Shown in pieces: positions 56,001-63,393 of a DNA stretch of 64,000 nucleotides (its first letter is position 1; each line of letters begins with the position of its first letter). Made by a program: the position numbers and the translations under genes. Where the stretch lies: the NCBI GenBank assembly GCA_030272155.1, contig CP126195.1, forward strand, positions 1,347,001-1,411,000, in the 5' to 3' direction. The notes under the pieces were generated by a model. It had not been told where the DNA came from. It worked only from the letters and a program-made list of their open reading frames with translations, and did no database searches. The DNA is from Tetradesmus obliquus (Eukaryota; Chlorophyta; Chlorophyceae; Sphaeropleales; Scenedesmaceae).

Positions 56001-59000
56001 CATGCATGCCTGCTGGGCACGCTGGGGGTGGTCAAAGAGCTTGCAGGAAGACAGGCGGGAGAGCTTGCAGAGACGCTTGCAGGAGCAGCGCGTGTGCTGA
56101 TGAGCAAGCTGCAGGAGCTCGCCAGCAGCAGCTTGAGCTTGGGGCTGCCAGGCGACCCCCTCAGCCAGGTGCGCACAGAATTTGAATGCTGTTACTTTTG
56201 TTGTTTTTGCGGAGTTTGACTGCTATTGTGTTTGACTTCTGCTTTGAGGCTGACTCTTGCAGCTGTGTCCGTAAGTATGCCGGAGCCAAACAAGGACATT
56301 TGCAGGTCTGGAACATACAGCGCCTGCACCTGAATGATGTTGCGTTGTGCTGCTGCGTGCGTTGCTGCCCTGCTTTCATACAGGTGCGACTGCCAGTGCG
56401 CTGCGTGGCGGTGCTGCGGCTTCTGCTGGACTGCCTGCTTGGCGCCAGCAGCCACAAGGGGCTGCGAGCAGAGCTGTATGTCCTGCTGCTGCAGTACCTC
56501 ACGTTCTGCAGGTGGGTGGGCAGCTGCAGCATTGACTGTTCCTGACCAGTGCTAGCAAGCATGTGATGCAGTTACACGCATGAGTAGGGTGAGTTTGTTG
56601 CTTCACACCCCACCTACTGTATCACCTGACATCAAACCATGGTCAACCCTACATGAATATCAACTTACCAATAGCCTGCTTGCATGCAGCCGACTATCTG
56701 TCTCTGTCAACAACATGTTTGCGTGTATGTGTCCTGCAGGGGCAGCAAGCTTGGGGACTGCCCACCTTTGGTGCTGGCCTCCCTCCTGGCAGGTGCAGGC
56801 CCAGGCACCTCAGCAGCACAGCTGGATGCACTGCAGCAGCAGCTGGAGGAGAGCAACGGCAAGCTGCTGCGGCCTCTTGCAGGAGAGCTTGTGGTGGTGA
56901 TGCTGGGAGATGTGCTGACGCCTCCAGAGCGCGGCGGTACTGCTCAGGTGTGTTTGTTTGCTTTTGGCTGCAGCTGGAAGCAGCCACGCAGAGCAGATTG
57001 AGGCGGGAAGGGCACTGACATGTATGCTGTGAGCATAGCAGCGTGCTGCTAGCTTCAGAGCGCCACACGCATGCTGCACTGTACGTTTTCCTTCGCGTCT
57101 GCTGCGGCGACACGTGTGTTGGTACTCTGGTTGCTGCTGCAGCCAGTTTTGCTGCACCTTCTGTCAGCGCTGGTCCTGTGTATCACCGTATTGCATGCTC
57201 CATACTTGGCCTGATGTGTCCTGTATCGCGCCACACATTTGTTGCTACTGCAGGCGGTTGCGCTGCACCTGCTGTCAGCGCTGGTGTCAGCTGACCCTGC
57301 ACCTACAGCGCTGGCAGACGCTCACCATGCTACCGACTAGCGGTTCAACCAACAACATTACGCGCATGCTGCACTGTTCATCCTCACTCTCGTCTGCTGC
57401 TGCGGCCACACGTGTGTTGGTACTCTTGTTGCTCCTGCAGGCGGTTGCGCTGCACCTGCTGTCGGCACTGGTGTCAGCTGACGTATTATGTTTCAGCCTT
57501 TGCTGTTTCACTTTGTCACTTGGTCCGTACCTGGCCTGATGTAAACCACACCGGCCTGGGTTTGCTGCTCCTGCAGGCAGTTGCGCTACACCTGCTGTCA
57601 GCATTGGTGTCAGCAGACCCCGCATCTACAGCACTGGCAGACGCACTGCACAGGAATGACGTGCCGCGCGGTCTGCTGCGCAGCGTAGCCGAGCATGCAC
57701 CGCACATCCTGCTGCAGCCTGCACATAAGGCTCAGGTGAGCCGCAGCGCCTGCTGCAGCTGTTGCATATCAACTTGTACAAAGTTACTTGAAGGAATGAC
57801 ATGCGCTAGCATGGCAGGGCTCGGCAGTACGGACACCTGTTGGTGTGCCAGCATTGTGTGCGCTCACGGGTGTCACTACTGCCCAGCATGGCTGTTGCTG
57901 CTTTTGCATGTGCGCTGCCACTTTTCTTTGCTCTGCCTTTACTTGCCTTTCAAAAGGCTGTCAAAGAGCAAACTTTGAAACACTTGAACTCACACATGAT
58001 GTTGATATGTTGTTTGTAACTGCACTGCCACTGCAACCGCCTCGCAGGCTGCGCTGCTGGTGCTGGAGGCGCAGCTGTGCCTGCTACTGTCCCTGGCAGC
58101 TGCAGGCGGCCCTGCAGCGCGCAAGGGCAGCACCAAGGCTGTTGCAGATGTGGGCGCGCTGTCTTTCCTCAAGGCATGCAAGGCGCTTGACTACACTCCG
58201 GAGCAGCCCAGCAGCCAGCAGCGCCTCAAGAAGAGCGGCGCGCTGCGGTGAGCTACCTGTGTTGTTAGCAGTGCCTGTTTAGAGGTGTGTGCTGCCTGAT
58301 CTGCAACGGTTTGGCACCACTCACTGCTGTACAGAGACGCACAGATAAGTTATGTTACTTCCCTCTCCCTCTCCTTGTCTTTCTGAGCCCATGTTGGCTC
58401 GGTTGCCTATGTGGGGTGGGGGTGTGCATGCACAAAACTGACTGCTGTGGTGGGCTGTTGCAGGTACCGCCTGGTGCACCTGGTGTGCCCTGTGCTGCGG
58501 CTGGTGCTGGCGCTGCTTGCAGGAGCGCCCGGCAGCAGCGGCCTGGCGGAGCAGGCAGCGCAGTTCACGGCAGCACACATGGACCTACTGGCACGTCTGC
58601 TGCAGGAGGCAGCAGCACCAGGTATGCATATGATGCTTGATTGGCGGTGGCATTCTGGAAACTCTCAGCTCCTGTGAGCGTTAGATAGTTATGTGCTGAG
58701 TGGCGTTCACATGCAGAGCTTGCAGGACAGGCGTGCAGCCTCGCGTTCGGTGCAGCCGCACTGGTTGCTGTTTGGTCGCTCATGCAACGCAGGCCAGTGT
58801 TAGGCGAGGGCTGCTGTGGTCGAACAGCTACTTTGCAACTGCGTAGTTCATCTTGAACACACTGTGCCTGCATGCTGTCTGTCTTTGTTCCTGCAGCCAC
58901 ACCTGCATGGTCCCCAGGGGACGAGGAGCTAGAGCAGGCAGCACTCGTTTTCTCTGTCCTCATTCAACACATTCCCCCTTAATGCTGCCTATTGTTTCAT

Positions 59001-61698
59001 CTTGCAGCCACACCTGCCTGGTCCTCAGGGGATGAGGAGCTAGAGCAGGCAGCACTGATGTTTCCTGTCCCAACTAAACACACTGCCCCTCGACGCAACA
59101 CATTATCTCATGATGCTGCCTATTGTTTCATCTTGCAGCCACACCTGCATGGTCCCCAGGGGATGAGGAGCTAGAGCAGGCAGCACTGATGTTTCCTGTC
59201 CCAACTAAACACACTGCCCCTCGACGCAACACATTATCTCATGATGCTGCCTATTGTTTCATCTTGCAGCCACACCTGCATGGTCCCCAGGGGACGAGGA
59301 GCTAGAGCAGGCAGCACTGATGTTTTCTGTCCCAACTAAAGACACTGCCCCTCGACGCAACACATTTTCTCATGATGCTGCCTATTGTTTCATCTTGCAG
59401 CCACACCTGCATGGTCCCCAGGGGACGAGGAGCTAGAGCAGGCAGCACTCATGTTCTCTGTCCCAACGCAACACACTGCCCCTCGATGCTGCCTATCTTT
59501 TTCACTGCAGCCACACCTGCATGGTCCCCAGGGGACGAAGAACTGGAGCAGGCAGCACTAGCAGTCAGCCTGCTTGCAGCACTGCCGGGGGCCCTTGCGC
59601 CACGTGCAGGTAGCGGTGCAGCAGCAGCAGCTGTGTCTGGCGCAGGCGGCGTGGCTGCTGGCGTGCTGGCGGGTTTGCGGCGCGACTTGTGGAGGCTGTG
59701 GCTGGTGCTTGCAGGACATGACCGGCGGGATGGCAGGGCAGTCAGCAGCATTGTGGTGAGTAACAAAGTAACACGTTTCAAAAACCGGACTTTCTGGTGC
59801 TGTCATGGGCAGCAGCTTGCGTGTGCTGCGTTCGCTGGACACAATGCCAAGCAGTTGTAAGCAGTGCTACGTCATACCTGCTCCGCAATGTGCATCAACG
59901 TCTCCTCTGTCAATGTCTTTCTCACCAAACAACGGCATCATCACTACTGCTGCTTCTGCAGGCGCAGTTGCACTCTAGCAAGCAGACAGACGGCAGTGCA
60001 GGCGGGGCCGCACACATGCAGCAGCTGCGGCGCCGCAGCTTGCTGCTGCAGCTGCGCTGCGGCCTCGCGCGGGGGTTGCGAGATGCAGTGGCGCCCGCGA
60101 CAGCAGCGGCAGGCAGCGGCGCCCTTGCTGCAGCGGCTGGGTTGGCTGCTGCAAGCGGCTTGAGTGGAGACCTGCTGGCATGTGTGGGGCACCAAGCACA
60201 GGTGAGCATATCCTCTGTTTATCTTTGAAACTCAGGTCAAGCACAAGCACATAGGGCAGATTGTTGCTGTTTAGGTCAGCACTTTTGGCGACCAACTGCC
60301 ATCAAAAAGGACACAAGAAGCGTGGTTTGCAGCGCAGCAGCCTACTGCTAGCCGACTCCCTGTGTGCTGAGCACACTGCGCAGCTGCTGACACTCCCTCC
60401 GCGTCTGCCTGTTGTTGCCATCTCTTCTGCTGCTGCTGCTGCTGCTTCTACCTTTGCAGCCCACGGTGGATGCCATGGGCAGGCCCACGCTGCTGCTGGT
60501 GCGCGACACAGCAGAGCAAGCCATAGAAGATCTGAAGGCCCTAGCAGTAGAGCTCGAGGACCTGCTGGCTTTCCTGCAAACCCCAGACTCCCTAACAACC
60601 AACGCTGACGTGGCACACAAGCTTGCTGACTGGGGCCCGGGGCTTGCAGGACTGAACCCCAACAGCAAAACCGCCGAATTCGATTCGAATTCAAACCTCA
60701 ACGGCCTGCAGAACGGTAGTTCAGCGCTCGGTAAGGGCGCAGGCGCAGCAGCAGATGCAGCAATGGGGCAGTCCATGGCACTCGTGCTTGCAGGATCTGA
60801 GGGCACAGCAGCGCGTGATGGACGGCTGGCGCTGCGCGGCAGCGCAGCAGCTGCTGCAGCAGGCGCGAGTGGCTTTGGGGTCCTGGATGCTGCTGCTGCA
60901 AGGAGGCTGGCGAGGCAGTGTGCTGCGCGGGGTGCTGCTGCACTGCTGGGCCTGCTGACAAAGCAGCTCAACCTGCTGGAGCAGTGCCTGGCGATTGTGC
61001 TGCTGCACTTTGTGCAGGTGGGTGCTGTTGGTTGGTTGGCAGTGTGGTGATGTGTCGGTTCGCCAGCAGGGCACCATGCATGGCAGCAAGCACGGCAGCT
61101 GCAGCTGTTGTAAAGGAGCTAGCAATGGCAGATTTATGCACAATGCTCGCCACCAGCATCCAGATAGAAAGACCTAAGCAGCTGAAGCATCTTGCAATGT
61201 ACTTGTGGCACCCCCTGCATGAGCTCAGCTAGCTCAGCCTGGTCACACCGCAGCTCATCTGTTCAGTTGCTTTGCTGAAGTCACTTGCCGTGCTGCTCTC
61301 TTCTTGGCCTTTGTTTCAACCTTCCCGCGCAGTGCCTGCCGCGCCCCGACACAGCAGCAGCCATGGCAGCCTCCGAAGGAGGCGGAGCAGCAGACACCTT
61401 CATGCAGGACGGCGCAGCAGCAGCGCCTGCCGACCCATTGCTGCCCAACCCTGGCCCTGAGGCAGCAGCAAAGCTTGGAGCCGCAGAGGACCTCGCGTTC
61501 TTTGCAGGAAAGATGCGGGACGTGTGCTCGGGCAGCGATGGTGCAGTCAGTAGGGTGCGTGCAGTGCTGGAGATGGCAGGCGGAGAGGGAGGGGATGCAG
61601 GAAGGGGTATGCCTGTGGGTGGTGAGGTGTATGTGGAGAGCTGTGAGTCAGTGGAGCTGCTCAACAGGCAGCTCAAAGCTTACCTCGCGAGCCTGTGA
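38618..61698 (+). CDS. NUP205: Scaffold nucleoporin NUP205/NUP192
   Basis: Large alpha-solenoid of the nuclear pore inner ring. 35 exons join without a phase conflict to 2252 residues (family about 1700-2100). Exons: 38618-38746, 39142-39240, 40060-40134, 40371-40506, 41106-41275, 41990-42082, 42515-42653, 43298-43456, 43966-44311, 44858-45131, 46398-46544, 47052-47239, 47521-47658, 48326-48484, 49099-49208, 49565-49775, 50614-50824, 51172-51402, 51685-51892, 52583-52724, 53017-53077, 53373-53576, 54018-54293, 54758-54919, 55483-55630, 55888-56168, 56384-56511, 56740-56947, 57577-57735, 58048-58247, 58464-58621, 59511-59755, 59962-60201, 60460-61017, 61333-61698. Family marks: N-terminus MDNYQQLWQLVQQVVPG; GFSAVVALAWGL; the conserved centre LLAQINEVEARQEEYTESLAF (aa about 790-812); LEYWCP-like region absent. 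Exon 10 adds a Gly/Ala-rich linker. About 20 exons have partial tandem copies. Confidence 0.93.
39241..40059 (+). other. NUP205 intron 2 with Ala/Gln-rich open frame
   Basis: Between exons 2 and 3 (both phase 0) lies a frame open for 120 codons (39279-39641), rich in CAG/GCA repeats (QQAALARAGVGASS). I treat it as intron because exons 2 and 3 join directly and the protein family continues smoothly across them. It could be a cassette exon but I see no matching donor. Confidence 0.5.
40297..40370 (+). repeat. (CTG)~21 tract at NUP205 exon 4 acceptor
   Basis: The longest pure CTG tract on the sense strand, ending CTGCCACAG at the acceptor of exon 40371. Read as protein in other frames it gives poly-Leu, poly-Cys or poly-Ala artefacts. 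Confidence 0.9.
40612..40662 (+). repeat. Copy of NUP205 exon 4 end
   Basis: Repeats LDQLEVGQAGEAE and following bases from the end of exon 40371-40506, but the donor has decayed (GAAAGTGGGC instead of GAAGGTGAGC). Confidence 0.8.
40795..41105 (+). repeat. Two 152-bp upstream copies of NUP205 exon 5 start
   Basis: The acceptor CATGCAG plus GDMEGMAAAGDGPSQALA occur at about 40797, 40951 and 41103 (true). The units include an AT-rich block (ATTTATAACATTAACAACAG) that stands out in this GC-rich region. In the first two the exon reading breaks after ALA into the AT-rich block; only the third goes on to VLMEQQPLLEVVVRFNEG. Confidence 0.9.
41405..41750 (+). repeat. Two downstream copies of NUP205 exon 5 end
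   Basis: LEVVVRFNEGLLRQSSNSRN through SRLVAVIQ with the CAG/GTGCGGC donor is repeated at 41408-41508 and 41640-41738, separated by about 230 bp, after the true end at 41275. With the upstream array, exon 5 is flanked by start copies on its left and end copies on its right. Confidence 0.9.
42156..42514 (+). repeat. NUP205 exon 6 end copy and three exon 7 start copies
   Basis: 42160-42195 repeats the end of exon 6 (TWYTTQ, CAG/GTGCGGCTGCCGCAG). Then the start of exon 7 (ERGELCRALLY, after CAG) appears at about 42229, 42319 and 42411 before the complete exon at 42515. (CTG)n tracts separate the later copies. The third copy has lost a base (GACGCGGCG), shifting frame. Confidence 0.88.
42715..43050 (+). 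repeat. Downstream copies of NUP205 exon 7 end
   Basis: PPDLAELLGLLDSLAGRLKE and KGGPG with a GTGCGG donor occur at 42718-42794. A truncated copy lies at 42815-42864 (AELLGLLEGQRRPR/GTGGGT), and a third fragment at 43008-43045. The first copy is in frame with the true exon end through the intron, so intron retention would give an in-frame duplication. Confidence 0.85.
43710..43752 (+). repeat. Upstream copy of NUP205 exon 9 start
   Basis: CATTGCAGTCGTGGAGGCTA and GGATGGCTTC duplicate the acceptor and first codons of the exon at 43966 (TGCAG/TCGCAGAGGCTAAGGATGG). Confidence 0.75.
44383..44680 (+). repeat. Two downstream copies of NUP205 exon 9 end
   Basis: 44390-44456 repeats RMVYRLLTEMLEF and the AACCGCAG/GTGAGGG donor. 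44546-44672 repeats a longer stretch from LLGSAAF-LEPEEGHHHLCAR to the donor. Intron-like flanks (GGGGTTTGGGTAGGGGC, TGTGCTTGAGCCCTT) are repeated with them. Confidence 0.88.
45498..46397 (+). repeat. 126-bp tandem array: seven decoy acceptors of NUP205 exon 11
   Basis: The acceptor and start of exon 11 (AQQAGLAGGDDLSLLLEALA-like) occur with GCAG at 45498, 45627, 45753, 45879, 46005, 46131 and 46261, then complete at 46394. Five copies in the middle are almost identical with a period of exactly 126 bp; the outer ones are diverged. None of the seven has a donor before the next unit. Because 126 is a multiple of three, long open frames run through the array on both strands; they are artefacts. 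Confidence 0.95.
47325..47940 (+). repeat. Partial copies around NUP205 exons 12 and 13
   Basis: 47332-47362 is a short copy of exon 12 (ELLHFTWRKLL). After exon 13 (ends 47658), copies of its end (AALLVAYLDLLG, GG/GTGAGT) occur at 47773-47812 and 47880-47938; the latter also includes MPAGDAALLV. The last has CGG in place of GGG at the donor. Confidence 0.85.
48150..48740 (+). repeat. Partial copies around NUP205 exon 14
   Basis: Upstream: 48153-48233 (TGCAGGCCGCATCATTCGCC; RIIRQGSKEEVRAVLQGLER) copies the start of exon 48326. Downstream: 48535-48600 (QLMCRGVQSCVTAAVYQ) and 48648-48738 (LLGGLPLYEPLLQLMCRGV and donor TTCAG/GTGGGG) copy its end. The polarity matches the other arrays. Confidence 0.88.
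48922..48985 (+). repeat. Upstream copy of NUP205 exon 15 start
   Basis: CAGGTGCCCGGCCAGCCTGG and CGCTTCAAGCAGCTTGCACC duplicate the start of exon 49099 (CLASLARFKELAPRLL). Confidence 0.85.
49879..50613 (+). repeat. 183-bp tandem array: four decoy acceptors of NUP205 exon 17
   Basis: CAGGGATCCC occurs at 49879, 50062, 50245, 50428 and (true) 50611, an exact period of 183 bp. Each copy has acceptor plus 35 codons (DPAQKWQLAAACFKHCQLAL to ITPELLS) followed by TGATGA. The complete exon instead reads LLSRPPPGLSVLL. The first copy is the most diverged (CTCAAAAGTGG, CATGCTTC). Others differ at one or two bases. Use of any decoy would hit the in-frame stop, since none has a donor. Confidence 0.95.
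51000..51545 (+). repeat. Copies on both sides of NUP205 exon 18
   Basis: Upstream 51004-51108 repeats acceptor plus ASMEVGPEGPPRQQAVLQGL and onwards to EYDVA. Downstream 51478-51540 repeats AVLLQYVLYADTDIQLE with the GAG/GTGCGTGCAGCAG donor. The true exon is 51172-51402. Confidence 0.9.
51944..52278 (+). repeat. Three downstream copies of NUP205 exon 19 end
   Basis: Copies of LDPAAGGSVSSGMAAAA and the GCAG/GTGAGC donor occur at about 51948-52006, 52042-52156 (longest, from RQGCGHSLELALL) and 52205-52274, after the true end at 51892. Lengths and divergence differ between copies. Confidence 0.9.
52424..52490 (+). repeat. Upstream copy of NUP205 exon 20 start
   Basis: TGCAGAGCCTGCAGCCACTC and GGGCCGAGCTGCTGCTTGAC duplicate the start of exon 52583 (EPAATPSDTRAELLLDVML), with a few changes. 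Confidence 0.85.
53155..53215 (+). repeat. Copy of NUP205 exon 21 end
   Basis: ATGAACTTCACTTGCATGTC GGTGCTGCTGCG-type sequence repeats NVDFTCMSVLLR of exon 53017-53077; the copy diverges at the donor (CGACTGGCTGGC). A flanking CCAGCTTACTGCTAGCATGT is also duplicated. Confidence 0.8.
53855..53895 (+). repeat. Upstream copy of NUP205 exon 23 start
   Basis: CGCAGGTGGCTTCACTGCGT and CAGCGCGCCTACGTG copy the start of exon 54018 (VASLRQRAYV). Confidence 0.85.
54650..54757 (+). repeat. 15-bp degenerate repeat before NUP205 exon 24
   Basis: TGCTGCCCTGCTGC(A/T)CT units repeat about six times up to the acceptor at 54757. This is a pyrimidine/CTG-rich acceptor region that has grown by 15-bp slippage. 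Confidence 0.75.
55296..55380 (+). repeat. Upstream copy of NUP205 exon 25 start
   Basis: Acceptor CTGTCCTGCAG and VLQRLLHERFEEYLAKTGGR at 55300-55377 precede the true exon at 55483; the copy ends GGCCCCAGGG where the exon has GGCCCAGGGG, a one-base shift. Flanking GTCCTGCCGGTCTGTGGCT is duplicated too. Confidence 0.9.
57135..57490 (+). repeat. Three upstream copies of NUP205 exon 29 start
   Basis: CAGGCGGTTGCGCTGCACCT-type sequence (AVALHLLSALVSA) occurs at about 57140 (diverged), 57252 and 57438 before the true exon at 57577. The 57252 copy extends furthest (to LADA-). Flanks containing CACACGTGTGTTGGTACTCT are repeated. Confidence 0.88.
58891..59510 (+). repeat. 131-bp tandem array: five decoy acceptors of NUP205 exon 32
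   Basis: Acceptor TTGCAG plus ATPAWSPGDEELEQAAL occurs with exon-like starts at 58897, 59008, 59139, 59270 and 59401, and complete at 59511. Three consecutive intervals are exactly 131 bp (59008 to 59401); the outer ones are 111 and 110 bp. Intron filler (CATTATCTCATGATGCTGCC) is shared by the 131-bp units. The second copy has a Leu for Met-type change (CCTGCCTGG), others differ at GAT/GAC. Confidence 0.95.
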
Positions 61699-62698
61699 GC
61701 GAGTGTGCCACAAGCTACGAAACTACTGTGAACAGGCTCGTACGCAAGAGCTGCTGCTGCTGCCAGTGTACGTATTGCCAAAGCCAGGGTCTGGTTGCGT
61801 TCGCACGGAAGGGCTGCTTTTTCACAGGCGGCTGTGGAGTGGTCAGTCGTGTACGGCGCGTGGGAGCTGGCGCGGCTGACTTGGCATTTCCTGCAGTGCT
61901 ACACCAGTAGTGCAGCACAGTCAGCGAGGTGTCTGTTGAGGGCTGCGAGTGGATTGAGCTGCTCAGCAGGCAGCTCAAGGCTAACCTGGCAAGCCTGTGA
62001 AAGCATGTGTACAGTTTTCTGCACAAGAGCTGCTGCTGCTTGTAACTGTGCTTTGACTTTTGCCGGGCAGGCTTGCCATGCAGTATGCTCAATGATATTG
62101 TTGGGGCTTGTCCAGCCTGCTGCAGGCATTTGGGAAGTGCAGGCTGCAGAACAGTGTGTAAATTTCAGACGGCGTATTACGATCGCCTCTTGTGGTGTAC
62201 TGCTGGTCAGAACATGGCATGCAAGCCGTTGCACGAGGGATGGGACAGTGCAAGCCTATTGTTGGAAGGCAGTTTTATGGTATTGTGCAACACTGTAGCG
62301 AGAGGGCATGCCGCACAGGCTTTACAGGTGTATGGACAAGTGCTGATCAGCAGCAGCAGCAGCAGCAGCAGCAACCAATGGATCTCAGCATCACTACATG
62401 GGCAGGTTAAACCTGCTGGCTGGTGTCCGTCGAGTCAACCTAATATTTTCTCAACCTGTTGTCAGTGACACACAAAGCAATGACATGCTGCTGGACGGCA
62501 TCAGATCAGTGTTAACAAAGTTGTCACCAATGATGCGTCAGTTGTTACCAATGCCGAGTCAGTACCACGGCTGCCAAACATGCACAACAACAGTGAATCC
62601 TGTGAAACTTCAGGCTGCGGCAGCCACTTGGCATCAGCACATGTGCTTGTACAACGTAACTCATGATTAGGGTACATCCAGTGCAGGCGGAGGCGATG
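61699..62698. other. Region between NUP205 and the STIG1-like gene, with a copied gene end
   Basis: 61915-62000 is a diverged copy of the end of the last NUP205 exon (EGCEWIELLSRQLKANLASL, stop TGA); the true end is 61620-61698. Flanks (AAGAGCTGCTGCTG) are repeated too. The rest, about 62000-62698, has a (CAG)n run at 62345-62372 and no gene I can support. It holds the convergent 3' ends of both genes. Confidence 0.6.
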
Positions 62699-63393
62699 CT
62701 ACTTGCACCGGCCATTTACACACCGCTGCAGGTAGTTGCACTGAGAGAGGCAGCTGCCACAGGCGTTCATGCTGGTGTTCAAATTGAAGCAGCGGCCTGG
62801 GACGCATTCAGTCTCGCCAGGTTGGCAATTGCACTGACCAGCCTGGCACCTCATTTTGGAAGGGCACACTCTGCCACCACGGTTTGGGCAGCCGCCACAT
62901 GCCGTGTCGGAGTTTTGGGTGCTGACGCATACCACACGCTTGTGCGGGCCAATAAAGCAGGCCGTTTTGCCAGCACGACACTCGCACCTGCCTTTGTTGC
63001 ATGTCTGATCAGGCGAGCAGGTTTTGAAGCAACGTCCGCAGTGCTGCCAAAAGGTGAGTAAGTTGACACAGTCACTGCGCTCTGGGAAACCTGGTACTTC
63101 ACACAGCGTGGGGTAGTAAATTGAGCACGCCCTGGTGCAATTCCCTGCCATACACTTGACGTTACTGCCGCCGCCACAGCGCTGCCAGCAGCCCCCGCAG
63201 TGGTTTGTGTCGCTGCTGATATCAACGCACACGGTCGGCTGCACACCGTTCCCAGCAGGACCCCACGGGCATTCCGTGCTTTTGTAGGAGGGGCAGACAC
63301 ACCTGCCGCCAATGCACGCATGTTCGCCAGTGCAGGCGTTGAAGCACTGGCCACAGTGCGCTGGATCAATTCGGTACCCGCCGTAATGCTGGT
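62699..63393 (-). CDS. STIG1-like cysteine-rich protein, 5' incomplete
   Basis: One long exon on the minus strand, probably starting at an acceptor (GCAAAAGCAG) near 63393 and ending at TAG 62699-62701. It encodes about 230 residues made of five Cys modules, each built on D/N-x(3-5)-CG-x-C-x(3-4)-C-x(5-8)-C-x-G-x-C. They include DPAHCGQCFNAC, DTNHCGGCWQRC, FWQHCGRCFKTC, DTACGGCPNRGG and MNACGSCLSQC. This spacing matches STIG1/Stig1-type domains of plant and algal secreted proteins (family knowledge). The high Cys content with even spacing implies disulphides and secretion, so a signal-peptide exon is expected upstream. I could not find it in 63400-64000. The opposite strand is also open (62663-63061) but is only the antisense shadow. 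Confidence 0.7.

Noticed and set aside
62663-63061. Plus-strand frame of 132 codons
   Set aside because: Antisense of the Cys-rich STIG1-like exon; its Ala/Val composition mirrors the opposite strand.
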